Source of the DNA: Mycolicibacterium neworleansense
GTDB taxonomy: Bacteria; Actinomycetota; Actinomycetes; Mycobacteriales; Mycobacteriaceae
Assembly (NCBI RefSeq): GCF_001245615.1
Contig: NZ_CWKH01000002.1
Coordinates: 124,001 to 188,000 of the forward strand
Length of the DNA: 64,000 nucleotides
Direction: 5' to 3'
Part shown: piece by piece, positions 1 to 8,940 of the stretch
Layout of the letters: every line of letters begins with the position of its first letter
Position numbering within the stretch: position 1 is the stretch's first letter
The notes under the pieces: generated by a model
Told to the model about the DNA's origin: nothing
What the model saw: the letters and a program-made list of their open reading frames with translations, nothing else
Databases searched by the model: none
Made by a program: the position numbers and the translations under genes

Positions 1-1
1 A

Positions 2-421
2 ACCGCACGCGCCGGCGACCGGGAGCGTGAACGCACCGCCAACGACCTCGGCCAGGCCCTTACCCAGGGCTACCTGGGTATGCCCGAATACGAGGATCGG
101 CTGCGGTCGGCGTTCCGGGCGCAGACCACCGACGAGCTGCACCGCCTCGTCGCCGACCTACCCGTCAACCGTCTGCGGCGTAACGATCCCCGACGCCACG
201 CCGCCCAGCAGCGGGCCGCCCGCCTGAGCGTCAAGATCCACCTCGCCGCCTATGTCGCCGGCTGTCTCCTGATGCTCGGCATCTGGCTGGCCTTCGGGTT
301 CGGCGGTGGCGGCTGGTACTTCTGGCCGGTCTGGCCGATCATGGGCTGGGGCATCGGCGTTGCGTCACATGCCATTCCGATCTGGGCTCACGGTTCGATG
401 AGCCCGGCGCGGATCGCATAG
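2..421 (+). CDS. DUF1707 / 2TM domain membrane protein (5' partial)
   Basis: The reading frame is open from the first bases of the window, so the true start lies upstream. The visible 139 residues begin with a DUF1707-like helix pair (RAGDRERE, then GYLGMPEYEDRLRSAF and TTDELHRLVADLP), a short actinobacterial domain usually at the N-terminus. A basic linker follows, then a 2TM-type hairpin with two hydrophobic segments (around HLAAYVAGCLLMLGIWLAF and WYFWPVWPIMGWGIGVASHA). It is probably a small inner-membrane protein of unknown function. Its 3' end overlaps the convergent response regulator gene by 34 bases. An internal ATG at 80 exists, but it would cut the DUF1707 domain in half. Confidence 0.8.
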   Translation, partial: TARAGDRERERTANDLGQALTQGYLGMPEYEDRLRSAFRAQTTDELHRLVADLPVNRLRRNDPRRHAAQQRAARLSVKIHLAAYVAGCLLMLGIWLAFGFGGGGWYFWPVWPIMGWGIGVASHAIPIWAHGSMSPARIA

Positions 422-1035
422 CGCGTCAGCGCCAGCCGGTCCCGCAGGCCCAGCTTTGCCAGGATGTTGGTCCGGTGCCGGTCCACTGTCTTGGCACTGA
501 TGGTCAGGGTGGCAGCGATCTCGCGGGTCGAGTAGCCCTCGGCGATCAGCTTCAGCACCTCCTCCTCGCGCGGAGTGAGGATGGTGGCAGGCAACTCGCC
601 GCCTTGACGTGACCGGTGCAGATAGTCACGGATCAGCGCCGTCACCGCCCCGGCGTACAGGAACGGCTCGCCGCGCATGGTCGCGCGGCAGGCCTCGAGC
701 AGATCGCGGTCGGCCACGGACTTCAACACGTAGCCCGAAGCCCCGGCCTTGAGCGCCTCGAAGAAGTACTGCTCGTTGTCATACATCGACAGGATCAGGA
801 TCCGCACGTTCGGGTGGCCCCGGTTGATCTCACGCGCGGCCTGCAACCCTGTCATCCGCGGCATCGCGATATCGAGGATCGCCAGGTCCACCGGCGTCGT
901 TTCCAGCGCGGTCAGCGCCTCGTACCCGTCGGCCGCCTCGGCCACCACCTGCAGATCGGATTCGGCGTCGATGATCATCCGCAGTCCGCTGCGAACCAGG
1001 GCGTGATCGTCGGCGAGCAGGATCCGAGCGGCCAT
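388..1035 (-). CDS. NarL/FixJ-family response regulator
   Basis: A 215-residue two-domain response regulator. The receiver domain (about 1-120) has the acidic pair D9/D10, phospho-acceptor D55 (LAILDIAMP), a switch Ser near 83 and Lys105. A LuxR-type helix-turn-helix follows at about 148-210 (LTPREEEVLKLIAEG, then STREIAATLTISAKTVDRH). It would be phosphorylated by the histidine kinase encoded just upstream; the kinase stop and this ATG are one base apart, so translation is probably coupled. Length and domain order are normal for the family. The regulon is not evident from the sequence. The 3' end overlaps the convergent DUF1707 gene. Confidence 0.95.
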   Translation of the reverse strand: MAARILLADDHALVRSGLRMIIDAESDLQVVAEAADGYEALTALETTPVDLAILDIAMPRMTGLQAAREINRGHPNVRILILSMYDNEQYFFEALKAGASGYVLKSVADRDLLEACRATMRGEPFLYAGAVTALIRDYLHRSRQGGELPATILTPREEEVLKLIAEGYSTREIAATLTISAKTVDRHRTNILAKLGLRDRLALTRYAIRAGLIEP

Positions 1036-1036
1036 G

Positions 1037-2017
1037 TCAGGTACCCCGCAACGGGATGACCAACCGCACTTCGGTACCCCCGCCCGGCGGTGAGCTGATG
1101 GTCAGCGCGGCGTTCACCAACAGCGACCGCTCGCGCATTCCGTTGATGCCCGCGCCTTCTCGCGTCGGTTCGGTGGCGACGCCGCCGCAGCCGTCGTCGG
1201 CCACGCGCAACGTGAGTTCACTCTCCCCGGTGTGCAGATCCACCCACACCTTTCGTGCCCCAGAGTGTCGCGCCACATTGGTCAGGCCCTCCTGGGCGAT
1301 CCGATAGCACACCAGCTCGACGTCCGGCTTCAACCGATCCGTTTGCAGCGCAATGTGTTTGACCACCGCGATACCCGAGGCTTGGGCGAAGTCGTTGCAG
1401 AGTGCGTTGAGCGCGCTGTGCAAACCGAGGTCCTCCAGAGCATCCGGGCGCAGCCGTCGGGCGATGTCGCGTACCTCGTCGAGACTGGCCCGCACGATCT
1501 CCTGGGCGTCGGCGAGTTCGGCGTGGATCGCCTGCGGGGCCCGGTCGACGGCCCGTTTGAGAGTGAGCAGCGCGACGGTGAGGGTCTGGCCGATCTCGTC
1601 GTGCAGTTCTCGCGCGATGCGCTGGCGTTCGTTCTCCTGTGCCGCCAGCGCGGATGCACTCGCGGTGGTCCGCTCGGTCTCCAGCCGGTCGAGCATGGCA
1701 TTGAACGACTCGATCAGGTGCTGCAGATCGCCGGTGCCGCGGTCGTCGACACGGTCGCTGCGCTTGGGCGGATCGACTCGCCGCATTGACGCGGCGAGCC
1801 GATCCAATGGGGCAAGACTCGATCTCAGAAGTAGCGCGTTAGCCGTCAGGATAATCGCCAAACCCACCACCAAAACTGGGATTTCGGTGAGTTTTATCCG
1901 GGAGGACACCGAGGCCGGCGACAGGGCCAGGATCAGGGTGCCCAGCGTGAAGATCAACCCGTTGATCAGGAACACCCGGCGGAACAACGCGGTCGCCGGG
2001 GTGCGCGCCGGTTTCAC
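1037..2017 (-). CDS. NarL-type sensor histidine kinase
   Basis: Membrane sensor kinase, partner of the adjacent response regulator. From the chosen GTG it is 326 residues: two membrane segments in the first about 65 residues with only a short loop between, a HAMP-like linker ([15 protein letters not shown]), a HisKA_3 dimerisation domain with the phospho-acceptor His in [13 protein letters not shown] (about His139), and a GHKL ATPase domain with N box ([18 protein letters not shown]) and DDGCGG. The tiny periplasmic loop argues against a large extracellular ligand and suggests a membrane or intramembrane stimulus. The frame is open to a TTG at 2062; the GTG at 2017 puts the first helix near the N-terminus and seems more natural, but the start is uncertain. 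Confidence 0.9.
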   Translation of the reverse strand: MKPARTPATALFRRVFLINGLIFTLGTLILALSPASVSSRIKLTEIPVLVVGLAIILTANALLLRSSLAPLDRLAASMRRVDPPKRSDRVDDRGTGDLQHLIESFNAMLDRLETERTTASASALAAQENERQRIARELHDEIGQTLTVALLTLKRAVDRAPQAIHAELADAQEIVRASLDEVRDIARRLRPDALEDLGLHSALNALCNDFAQASGIAVVKHIALQTDRLKPDVELVCYRIAQEGLTNVARHSGARKVWVDLHTGESELTLRVADDGCGGVATEPTREGAGINGMRERSLLVNAALTISSPPGGGTEVRLVIPLRGT

Positions 2018-2173
2018 CCCACCAGGGTGACCCGCGACCAGCGCTCTTGTCCATACAGGCAATACCCCCAGCGGAATGGGTGTCAGCCCCGATGGTCACC
2101 GACCACAGCGTCACCCAGACTGGCAGCCACCGCCGGAGCCGAGCCGTCCCGAATTGATCGGAGAACGAGGACG

Positions 2174-2662
2174 ATGACACTAGCGACGCATTGGAACGAG
2201 CTCATGCAGGCACATGAAATCGCCGCCCACCTGCCGACTGTGCGGATCGATGACCCCGTCTCGAAGGCCGTCCAGCTGATGGTCGTCAACCGGCTTCCGG
2301 GCCTGGTGGTGGTCGATGACGACGACCGCCCGGTGGCGGTGCTGCCGGGAACCCAGGTGCTGCGCTTGGCGATTCCAGAGTCCTACCAAGACGATCCGGC
2401 GTTGGTCCGCACCGTCGACGAGATCCACGCCGATCTGTTCTGGCACGGCCCGGGCAAACTCACGGTCGGCGACTGTCTCCCTGGGCCCGCGACCAAGCCT
2501 GCGACCGTGACACCGGACGCGACGCTGTTGGAGATCGCCACCGTGATGGCCAACAAGCGCAGTCCGCTCATCGCCGTCGTCGACCGCAACGGGCGGCTCA
2601 CCGGGGCCGTCACGCTCGAGCGGCTACTGACCAGCCTGGCGGTCTCCGGGCCCGGCGACTGA
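2174..2662 (+). CDS. CBS-domain-pair protein
   Basis: About 162 residues, essentially two CBS motifs: the first around [18 protein letters not shown] with [12 protein letters not shown], the second around [20 protein letters not shown] with [15 protein letters not shown] pairs bind adenosine nucleotides and usually gate a partner. The partner is probably the permease that starts 12 bases downstream. ATG 2174 was chosen because the longer open frame (to 2027) is low-complexity and unlike the family; a second in-frame ATG at 2204 also gives a complete domain pair. Regulation of the permease by ligand binding here is inference from adjacency. Confidence 0.85.
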   Translation: MTLATHWNELMQAHEIAAHLPTVRIDDPVSKAVQLMVVNRLPGLVVVDDDDRPVAVLPGTQVLRLAIPESYQDDPALVRTVDEIHADLFWHGPGKLTVGDCLPGPATKPATVTPDATLLEIATVMANKRSPLIAVVDRNGRLTGAVTLERLLTSLAVSGPGD

Positions 2663-2674
2663 CCCTCCGAGCCG

Positions 2675-3961
2675 ATGCTGGCTCCGGTCCTGGCGCTGAC
2701 GATCTTCGTCGTCGCCTTCTGGTTCATCGCCACCGAGCGAGCCGACAAGGTCAAGACCGTCCTGGTCGCCGCAGGCCTGATGGCCCTGCTCGGGTTGATC
2801 CCCGGCGCCGAGGTGTTCCACTCCGAGCACCAGGGCATCGACTGGAACGTCATCTTCCTGTTGCTCGGGATGATGGTGATCGTCGGTGTCATCAAGCAGA
2901 CCGGGCTGTTCGATTTCCTCGCGATCTGGGCCGCCAAGCGTTCCCGCGGCAATCCGTTCCGGTTGATGGTCATGTTGATGGCGATCACCGCCTTCGCCTC
3001 GCCTGTGCTCGACAACGTGACCATCATCCTGTTGATCGCGCCGGTGACCCTGGTGATCTGCGATCGGCTGCGTATCCCGCCGCAGCCCTATCTGATCGCC
3101 GAGGTGCTGGCCTCCAACATCGGTGGCGCCGCCACCCTGATCGGGGATCCGCCGAACATCATCATCGGCAGCCGGGCCGGTCTGACCTTCAACGACTTCC
3201 TGATCCACATGGCGCCGGTCGTCGTCATCATCTTCGGGTTGTTCGTTCTGTTCACCCGGGTGCTGTTCCACCGAGACCTGCGCGCCGACCAGGTGCAGAT
3301 CGACGAGGTGATGGCCCTGCAGGAACGGCGGGCGATCAAGGACAAGCGCCTGCTGATCCGCTCCCTTCTCGTCCTCAACGTGGTGATCGTCGGGTTCGCG
3401 TTGCATTCGGTGTTGCACGTGGCGCCGTCGATCGTGGCGCTGCTGGGTGCCGGGGCGATGCTGCTGGTCACCGACATCGATGTGGCCGACGTCCTGCCCG
3501 AGGTCGAATGGCCCACACTGGTCTTCTTCATGGGCCTGTTCGTCATGGTCGCCGGGTTGGTCCACACCGGTGTCATCGGTGCGCTCGGGTCGGTGGCCGA
3601 ATCGGCGTTCGGCGACAACTGGTTCGCGGCGGCGACCGCACTGCTGTTCGGTTCGGCGATCGTCGGCGCCTTCGTCGACAACATTCCCTACACCGCGACG
3701 ATGACGCCGGTGGTGGAGGGCATGGTGGCCCAGGTTCCGGAACCCCAGACCGGCCAGGCACTGTGGTGGGCGTTCGCACTCGGGGCTTGCTTCAGCGGCA
3801 ACGGCACCGCGATCGCGGCCAGCGCCAACGTGGTGGCCATCGGTATCGCCAAGCGGGCCGGGCACCCGATCAGCTTCTGGCGGTTCACCCGTTACGGGCT
3901 CGTGGTCACCGCACTCAGTACGGCCCTGGCCTGGGTGTACGTCTGGCTGCGGTATTTCTGA
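2675..3961 (+). CDS. SLC13/ArsB-NhaD superfamily permease
   Basis: A 428-residue polytopic membrane protein with about ten hydrophobic segments. The IT-superfamily signature is duplicated: SPVLDNVTIILLIAPV with NIGGAATLIGDPPNIIIG in the first half, and AFVDNIPYTATMTPVV with ACFSGNGTAIAASANV in the second. These asparagine-rich re-entrant loops line the ion and substrate site in ArsB, NhaD and DASS transporters. Mycobacterial homologues are often labelled ArsA/ArsB arsenic transporters, but no arsenic genes lie nearby, so the substrate (arsenite, Na+/H+ or an organic anion) is open. It is co-directional with the CBS protein and probably under its control. Confidence 0.85.
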   Translation: MLAPVLALTIFVVAFWFIATERADKVKTVLVAAGLMALLGLIPGAEVFHSEHQGIDWNVIFLLLGMMVIVGVIKQTGLFDFLAIWAAKRSRGNPFRLMVMLMAITAFASPVLDNVTIILLIAPVTLVICDRLRIPPQPYLIAEVLASNIGGAATLIGDPPNIIIGSRAGLTFNDFLIHMAPVVVIIFGLFVLFTRVLFHRDLRADQVQIDEVMALQERRAIKDKRLLIRSLLVLNVVIVGFALHSVLHVAPSIVALLGAGAMLLVTDIDVADVLPEVEWPTLVFFMGLFVMVAGLVHTGVIGALGSVAESAFGDNWFAAATALLFGSAIVGAFVDNIPYTATMTPVVEGMVAQVPEPQTGQALWWAFALGACFSGNGTAIAASANVVAIGIAKRAGHPISFWRFTRYGLVVTALSTALAWVYVWLRYF

Positions 3962-3970
3962 CGTGCGCTT

Positions 3971-4036
3971 GCACCGCGAGGCTGTACTCAGGGACAAAGT
4001 CACGCCGATTTCTGTCCCTCAATACAGTCTCGGTGC
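3971..4036. repeat. 66-nt imperfect inverted repeat between convergent genes
   Basis: The arms 3978-3996 and 4013-4031 match at 16 of 19 positions around a 16-nt loop. Beyond a 2-nt bulge the stem extends through 3971-3976 and 4031-4036. It fills most of the gap between the ends of the permease gene and the FAD monooxygenase gene. There is no U-rich tract, so it is either an intrinsic terminator of mycobacterial type or a small palindromic element; its sequence is less GC-rich than its surroundings. Confidence 0.6.
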
Positions 4037-4045
4037 CAACGATGC

Positions 4046-5470
4046 CTACCCCGCAGCGGACATCCAGTGTGTGATCGCTGCCCGCAGCGACGCCGCATCC
4101 GGCAGCCGCTCGCTGGCCCAGGCCACGTAGCCGTCCGGCCGGACCAGCACGGCATCGGGAAGTTCGGGTCGGTTGTCCGTCGCCTGGACCACATCGCAAC
4201 CGGCGACGTCTACCGCCTCAGCCGTGACGAGCACGAACTTGCCCGCCCTCAGCAATTCATAGAGCCGGGTCCCCCCACAGTCGACATCGGCCATCCGGCG
4301 TCCCACCAACCAGTTCTCGTCCTTCGACCGTGGATAGGCGATTCCGATGCCGCTGAGCCGTTCGGCCACAAAACGCCTGGCGCGAGGGATGCGCAACACC
4401 GTCCCCAACACGAGTACCCGCAACCGGCGCGACGTGGCCGAACTCAACACGATCTGGTTGAACGTGTCGGTCAGCCGGAGTACACCGGCGCCGACAGGAT
4501 GGCGCTCACGTTCGTAACTGTCCAGCAGCCACGACGGTGCCTGCCCGCGAGCCGCCGACGCCAGCTTCCAGCCCAGATTGAACGCGTCGCCGAGCCCGGT
4601 GTTCATGCCCTGCCCGCCCAGGGGCGAATGCACGTGCGCGGCGTCGCCGGCCAAAAACACCCGGCCCGACCGGTAGTGCCGGGCCTGGCGCCGCTCGCTG
4701 AGGAACCGCGAACTCCACCGCATGTCGCTCATGCCGAAGTCGTCGCCGGCGATGCGGGCAAACGCGTCGCGCATCTCGTCGAGCGTCACCGGCTCGTCCA
4801 GCGGCGCCTGTTCCCGCTGCCGGTCCCACGCGATGGCGCGGAACCAGCCGTCGCCGAACGGCACGAACAACACCACGCCCTCGGTCCCGGTCCGGGCGAA
4901 CAGCGTCTCCTCCGGTGGCGAGGCCAGCCGGACGTCGGCCAGCAGGATGTGCGTCTCATACTGTTTTCCGACGAAGTCGATGCCGACCAGTCGTCGCACC
5001 GTGCTGTGGGCCCCGTCGCAGCCGACCACGTACTGGGCGCCCAGGCGCTCACCACCTGCCAGCTCGACCGTGACGCCCTCTCCGTCCTCACGCAGCCCCA
5101 CCACCTCAGCACCGCGGCGGATCTGCACCCCGAGTTCGGTGGCCCTGGCCTCGAGCACATGCTCGGTGCCGCTCTGCGGAACGATCAGCACCATCGGAAA
5201 GCGGGTCGGCAGTTCCCGCAGATTCAGGGTGGCCCCGCCGGGCGGGGCCACCTCGTGCACCTCGACTCCACGGCTCAGCAACTCATCGGCGAGCCCGCGG
5301 CCGTCCAGCAGTTCCAGGGTCCGCGCATGTACGGCAAACGCCCGGGTGATGTTCGGCGTGGCGGTACGTTCCTCCAGCACCGTGACCGGCGCCCCGCCGA
5401 GCGCGAGCTCACATGCGAGCATCAGACCGGTCGGCCCGGCGCCCACCACCAGAACCCCTTTGGTTGCCAA
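4046..5470 (-). CDS. FAD-dependent aromatic-ring monooxygenase (PheA/TfdB, class A)
   Basis: A 474-residue class A flavoprotein monooxygenase. The N-terminal Rossmann motif GAGPTGLMLACE (about 10-21) binds FAD, the DG motif GCDGAHSTVRR (about 150-160) contacts both FAD and NAD(P)H, and the GD motif GDAAHVHSPLGGQGMNTG (about 275-292) completes FAD binding. Such enzymes use NAD(P)H and O2 to hydroxylate phenols, polyketides or antibiotics such as rifampicin. The substrate here is not predictable; a short C-terminal tail replaces the thioredoxin-like domain of phenol hydroxylases. It is monocistronic and divergent from the mrp operon. ATG 5470 puts the Rossmann motif at the expected distance from the start. 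Confidence 0.88.
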   Translation of the reverse strand: MATKGVLVVGAGPTGLMLACELALGGAPVTVLEERTATPNITRAFAVHARTLELLDGRGLADELLSRGVEVHEVAPPGGATLNLRELPTRFPMVLIVPQSGTEHVLEARATELGVQIRRGAEVVGLREDGEGVTVELAGGERLGAQYVVGCDGAHSTVRRLVGIDFVGKQYETHILLADVRLASPPEETLFARTGTEGVVLFVPFGDGWFRAIAWDRQREQAPLDEPVTLDEMRDAFARIAGDDFGMSDMRWSSRFLSERRQARHYRSGRVFLAGDAAHVHSPLGGQGMNTGLGDAFNLGWKLASAARGQAPSWLLDSYERERHPVGAGVLRLTDTFNQIVLSSATSRRLRVLVLGTVLRIPRARRFVAERLSGIGIAYPRSKDENWLVGRRMADVDCGGTRLYELLRAGKFVLVTAEAVDVAGCDVVQATDNRPELPDAVLVRPDGYVAWASERLPDAASLRAAITHWMSAAG

Positions 5471-5629
5471 GAGAATTCACCCCCATAGCGCGCGGTGGCT
5501 CTGCAGGCTGATCGTAGTCACAACGGCCCACGTAGAATGGGCGAAAATGCCATAGCCACTCATGCCGATGCTCTTCGCGCAAGCGCTCATCGGTAGCCGA
5601 CACCCCGACCCCAACCCGATCGGAGTGCC

Positions 5630-8482
5630 ATGCTCGCCGTTCTGCTCGCCCACGCGGTTGCCACCGCGCTGGCGCCACTTCTGGTGGCCAGATGGGGCAG
5701 GCGAGCGTTCTATCCGTTGGCCCTGGTGCCGCTCGGATCCCTGGTCTGGGTCGGGTTGAACTGGCCGAGTCACGACCGCGTCCCGACCCTGAGCATCCCG
5801 TGGGTGCACGAGCTGTCGATGGACATCACGCTGCGGTTCGACTCGCTCGCAGCCATCATGAGCGTGCTGGTGCTGGCCATCGGGGCGCTCGTCCTCTTCT
5901 ATTGCGGCGAGTACTTCCACCACCACGACGGAAAGATCGAGAAGCGGCTGCCCAGCTTCGCCGCTGAGCTCGTTGCCTTCTCCGGGTCCATGTTCGGCTT
6001 GGTGGTCAGCGACAACATGCTGGTTCTCTACATCTTCTGGGAAACCACCACGGTGCTGTCCTTCCTGCTGGTCGGCCACTACGCCGAGCGGGCCACCAGC
6101 AGGCGGGCCGCCACCCAGGCGTTGTTGGTGACCACGTTCGGCGGCCTGGCCATGCTGGTCGGCATCATCGTGCTGGGCAACCTGTCCGGCACCTATCTTC
6201 TGTCCGAGCTCATCGCGTCTCCTCCGGGCGGCACAGCGGCCGCCATCGGGGTGGCGCTGATCCTCATCGGCGCGTTGTCCAAATCGGCGATCGTGCCGAT
6301 GCACTTCTGGCTACCGGGCGCGATGGCCGCACCCACTCCGGTCAGCGCCTATCTGCACGCCGCGGCGATGGTCAAGGCCGGTGTCTATCTGGTGGCCCGG
6401 ATGGCGCCGGGCTTCGCCGACACATCGCTGTGGCGCCCGATGGTCGTCGGTCTCGGACTGCTCACGATGCTGCTGGCCGGCTGGCGCGCGGTCCGTGAAT
6501 ACGACCTGAAACTGATCCTGGCCTTCGGCACGGTGAGCCAACTCGGCCTGATCACGGTCATGGTGGGCACCGGCGGCAGCGACATGATGCTGGCCGGGCT
6601 GGCCATGTTGTGTGCGCACGCGATGTTCAAGGCCGCGTTGTTCATGGTCGTCGGCATCATCGACCACACCACCGGCACCCGCGACATCCGGCGCCTGGCG
6701 GGCCTGGGGCGCCATCACCGGCCGCTGCTGATCATTGCCGCGTGCGCCACCGCGAGCATGGCTGCGCTGCCGCCGTTCTTCGGCTTCGTCGCCAAGGAGG
6801 CCGACCTCGAGACGGTTCTGCACAGTCCGGCCCTCGGTTCCGTGGCGCCGTGGGTACTGACCGGCATCGTGGTCGGGTCGGTGTTCACCACCATCTACAG
6901 CCTGCGCTTCATGTGGGGCGCGTTCGCAGGCAAGGGCCTGCCGAACCCGAGCACCCGGGTCCTCGAAATGCACCGTCCTTCAATCACTTTCCTGGCAGCG
7001 CCGGCGACCCTCGCCGCAGCGGGCCTGGTCTTCGGCCTGTGGCCCGCGGGCCTGGACGCGGTGCTCGACGAATACGCCGACACCTTGCCCGGGGGGTCGG
7101 GTTACCACCTGGCCCTCTGGCACGGGTTCGGCCTGCCGCTCCTGCTCTCGGTAATCGTGCTCGCCGTCGGCATCGTCGTGTTCTTCGGCCGGAACCGCTT
7201 GCCCCGCACCCGGTTTGCCTATCAGCCGCTGGGCAACGCCGACCGCATGTACGACGCGGTGATTCGCGGCCTGGACATCACCTCGGTGCGCCTGACCGGA
7301 GAGACCCAGCGCGGGTCGCTGCCGGCCACCCAGTCGGTCATCCTGTCGACGCTGGTCGTGCTGCCCATCGTGATGCTGGCGCTGGGCGCACGGGACCGTC
7401 CGGACTTCGCGCTGTGGGATTCCCCGCTGCAGGTGGTGGTCGGGTTGTTGATGCTGGCCGCCGCGATCGGCGCGACGGTGATGCGCAACCGCCTCGCCGC
7501 GGTGCTTCTGGTCGGGGTCACCGGTTACGGCTGCGGTGCGATCTTCGCCTTCCACGGCGCACCCGATCTGGCGTTGACCCAATTCTTGGTCGAAACACTG
7601 GTTTTGGTGATATTCGTGCTGGTCCTTCGGATCCTGCCCGCCGAGGCCGACGCCACCAACATCAACCGTCACCGGCTGCCGCGAGCGGCTCTGGCGCTGG
7701 CGGTGGGCGCCGCGGTCACGACCCTCGCGGTGTTCGCGATGGCCGCGCGCAACGGTGTGGGTATCGCCGAGTTGATCCCCGACGCGGCCTACTACCGCGG
7801 GCACGGCGCGAACGCGGTCAACGTACTGCTGGTCGACATCCGCGCCTGGGACACCATGGGCGAGGTGATGGTGTTGCTGGTGGCCGCGACGGGTGTGGCG
7901 TCGCTGGTGTTCCGGCACCGGCGATTCGGTGCCGCGCCGCGCGTCAGCACCGCCGTCGGCCAGCCCGACATCGGCCCCATCGGGGCCTACAGCCCAGCCG
8001 TCGGCGATGTCACCTGGCTGCGCGGCAGCGAACTGCGTGATCCTCGACATCGCTCCCTGGTGCTGGAGGTCGCGACCCGCGTCATTTTCCCGCTCATCAT
8101 GGTGCTCTCGGCGTACTTCTTCTTCGCCGGGCACAACACCCCCGGCGGCGGCTTCGCCGGCGGGTTGACGGCGGGCCTGGCGCTGGTGCTGCGGTACCTG
8201 GCCGGTGGCCGCTACGAGCTCGGCGAGACGCTGCCGCTCGACGCGGGCAAGATCCTCGGCACCGGGCTCGGCCTCTCGGCGGGAACGGCGGTCGCCTCAA
8301 TCCTGTTGGGAGCGCCCGCATTGTCCTCGGCTGTCCTGCAATTCGACGTGCCGGTGCTCGGTTCGGTCAAGATGGTGACCGCGTTGTTCTTCGATCTGGG
8401 GGTGTATCTCATCGTTGTCGGTTTGGTGCTCGACATCTTGCGCAGCCTCGGCGCCCGCGTGGATGCGGAGATCGCCCGATGA
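5630..8482 (+). CDS. mrpA: Mrp Na+/H+ antiporter subunit A, fused to subunit B domain (MrpAB)
   Basis: Largest subunit of the Mrp antiporter, 950 residues. The first about 480 residues are NuoL/ND5-like, with the conserved Glu in FWETTTVLSF (about 138) and Lys in LSKSAIVPMHFWLPG (about 218), both part of the proton path. A middle DUF4040/MbhD-type stretch (GAPDLALTQFLVETL, about 640-655) follows. Residues about 800-945 are an MnhB domain (AYFFFAGHNTPGGGFAGG). The A-B fusion is known in actinobacterial and proteobacterial Mrp systems and explains the absence of a separate mrpB. It is first gene of the operon; the intergenic region contains a TAGAAT box at 5533-5538 that could serve as a -10. 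Confidence 0.95.
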   Translation: MLAVLLAHAVATALAPLLVARWGRRAFYPLALVPLGSLVWVGLNWPSHDRVPTLSIPWVHELSMDITLRFDSLAAIMSVLVLAIGALVLFYCGEYFHHHDGKIEKRLPSFAAELVAFSGSMFGLVVSDNMLVLYIFWETTTVLSFLLVGHYAERATSRRAATQALLVTTFGGLAMLVGIIVLGNLSGTYLLSELIASPPGGTAAAIGVALILIGALSKSAIVPMHFWLPGAMAAPTPVSAYLHAAAMVKAGVYLVARMAPGFADTSLWRPMVVGLGLLTMLLAGWRAVREYDLKLILAFGTVSQLGLITVMVGTGGSDMMLAGLAMLCAHAMFKAALFMVVGIIDHTTGTRDIRRLAGLGRHHRPLLIIAACATASMAALPPFFGFVAKEADLETVLHSPALGSVAPWVLTGIVVGSVFTTIYSLRFMWGAFAGKGLPNPSTRVLEMHRPSITFLAAPATLAAAGLVFGLWPAGLDAVLDEYADTLPGGSGYHLALWHGFGLPLLLSVIVLAVGIVVFFGRNRLPRTRFAYQPLGNADRMYDAVIRGLDITSVRLTGETQRGSLPATQSVILSTLVVLPIVMLALGARDRPDFALWDSPLQVVVGLLMLAAAIGATVMRNRLAAVLLVGVTGYGCGAIFAFHGAPDLALTQFLVETLVLVIFVLVLRILPAEADATNINRHRLPRAALALAVGAAVTTLAVFAMAARNGVGIAELIPDAAYYRGHGANAVNVLLVDIRAWDTMGEVMVLLVAATGVASLVFRHRRFGAAPRVSTAVGQPDIGPIGAYSPAVGDVTWLRGSELRDPRHRSLVLEVATRVIFPLIMVLSAYFFFAGHNTPGGGFAGGLTAGLALVLRYLAGGRYELGETLPLDAGKILGTGLGLSAGTAVASILLGAPALSSAVLQFDVPVLGSVKMVTALFFDLGVYLIVVGLVLDILRSLGARVDAEIAR

Positions 8483-8940
8483 CGACATTCCTGGTCCCGC
8501 TGATCATCATCGGCGGGCTCACCAGCACCGGCGTGTACCTGCTGCTCGAGCGCAACCTGACCCGGATGTTGTTGGGGCTGTTGCTGATCGGCAATGCCGT
8601 CAACCTGTTGATCCTGACCGTCGGTGGCAGGTCGGGAAATCCACCGATCCGCGGGCGCACCAGCAACGGCGCCACGACCGACGCCGATCCGTTGGCGCAG
8701 GGCATGATCCTGACCGCGATCGTCATCAGTATGGGGCTGGCGGCGTTCGTGCTGGCGCTGGCCTACCGCTCGTATCGGCTCACCACGGTCGAAGAGGTCG
8801 GTAACGATCCCGAGGACACCCGGGTCTCGCAGCAAGCGGGTTCTCAGGAAGAAGAAGTCATTCCACTGCCCGATCCCAATCGCGACACCGACGCACCCGA
8901 CGAACTCGACGCGCTGCCGGGATTCGAGGGGTCGAAGTGA
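8479..8940 (+). CDS. mrpC: Mrp antiporter subunit C
   Basis: A 153-residue NuoK-like membrane subunit with three predicted helices in the first about 110 residues. It includes the family sequence around TGVYLLLERNLTRMLLGLLLIGNAVNLLIL and, later, DADPLAQGMILTAIVISMG. In Mrp complexes MrpC sits between MrpA and MrpD. A hydrophilic acidic C-terminal tail of about 45 residues (residues about 108-153) is longer than in MrpC of Bacillus. The ATG overlaps the mrpA stop as ATGA, indicating coupled translation. Confidence 0.93.
   Translation: MTTFLVPLIIIGGLTSTGVYLLLERNLTRMLLGLLLIGNAVNLLILTVGGRSGNPPIRGRTSNGATTDADPLAQGMILTAIVISMGLAAFVLALAYRSYRLTTVEEVGNDPEDTRVSQQAGSQEEEVIPLPDPNRDTDAPDELDALPGFEGSK

Noticed and set aside
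2675..3961. Arsenic resistance gene call
   Set aside because: Only the superfamily can be seen; no arsR, arsC or acr3 gene is nearby.
2624..4003. Minus-strand frame of 459 codons across the permease gene
   Set aside because: His/Gln/Asp-rich shadow; the plus-strand permease has conserved re-entrant loop motifs.
4046..5470. Assignment as rifampicin monooxygenase
   Set aside because: Class A monooxygenase motifs are shared by many enzymes; nothing in the sequence or context specifies rifampicin.
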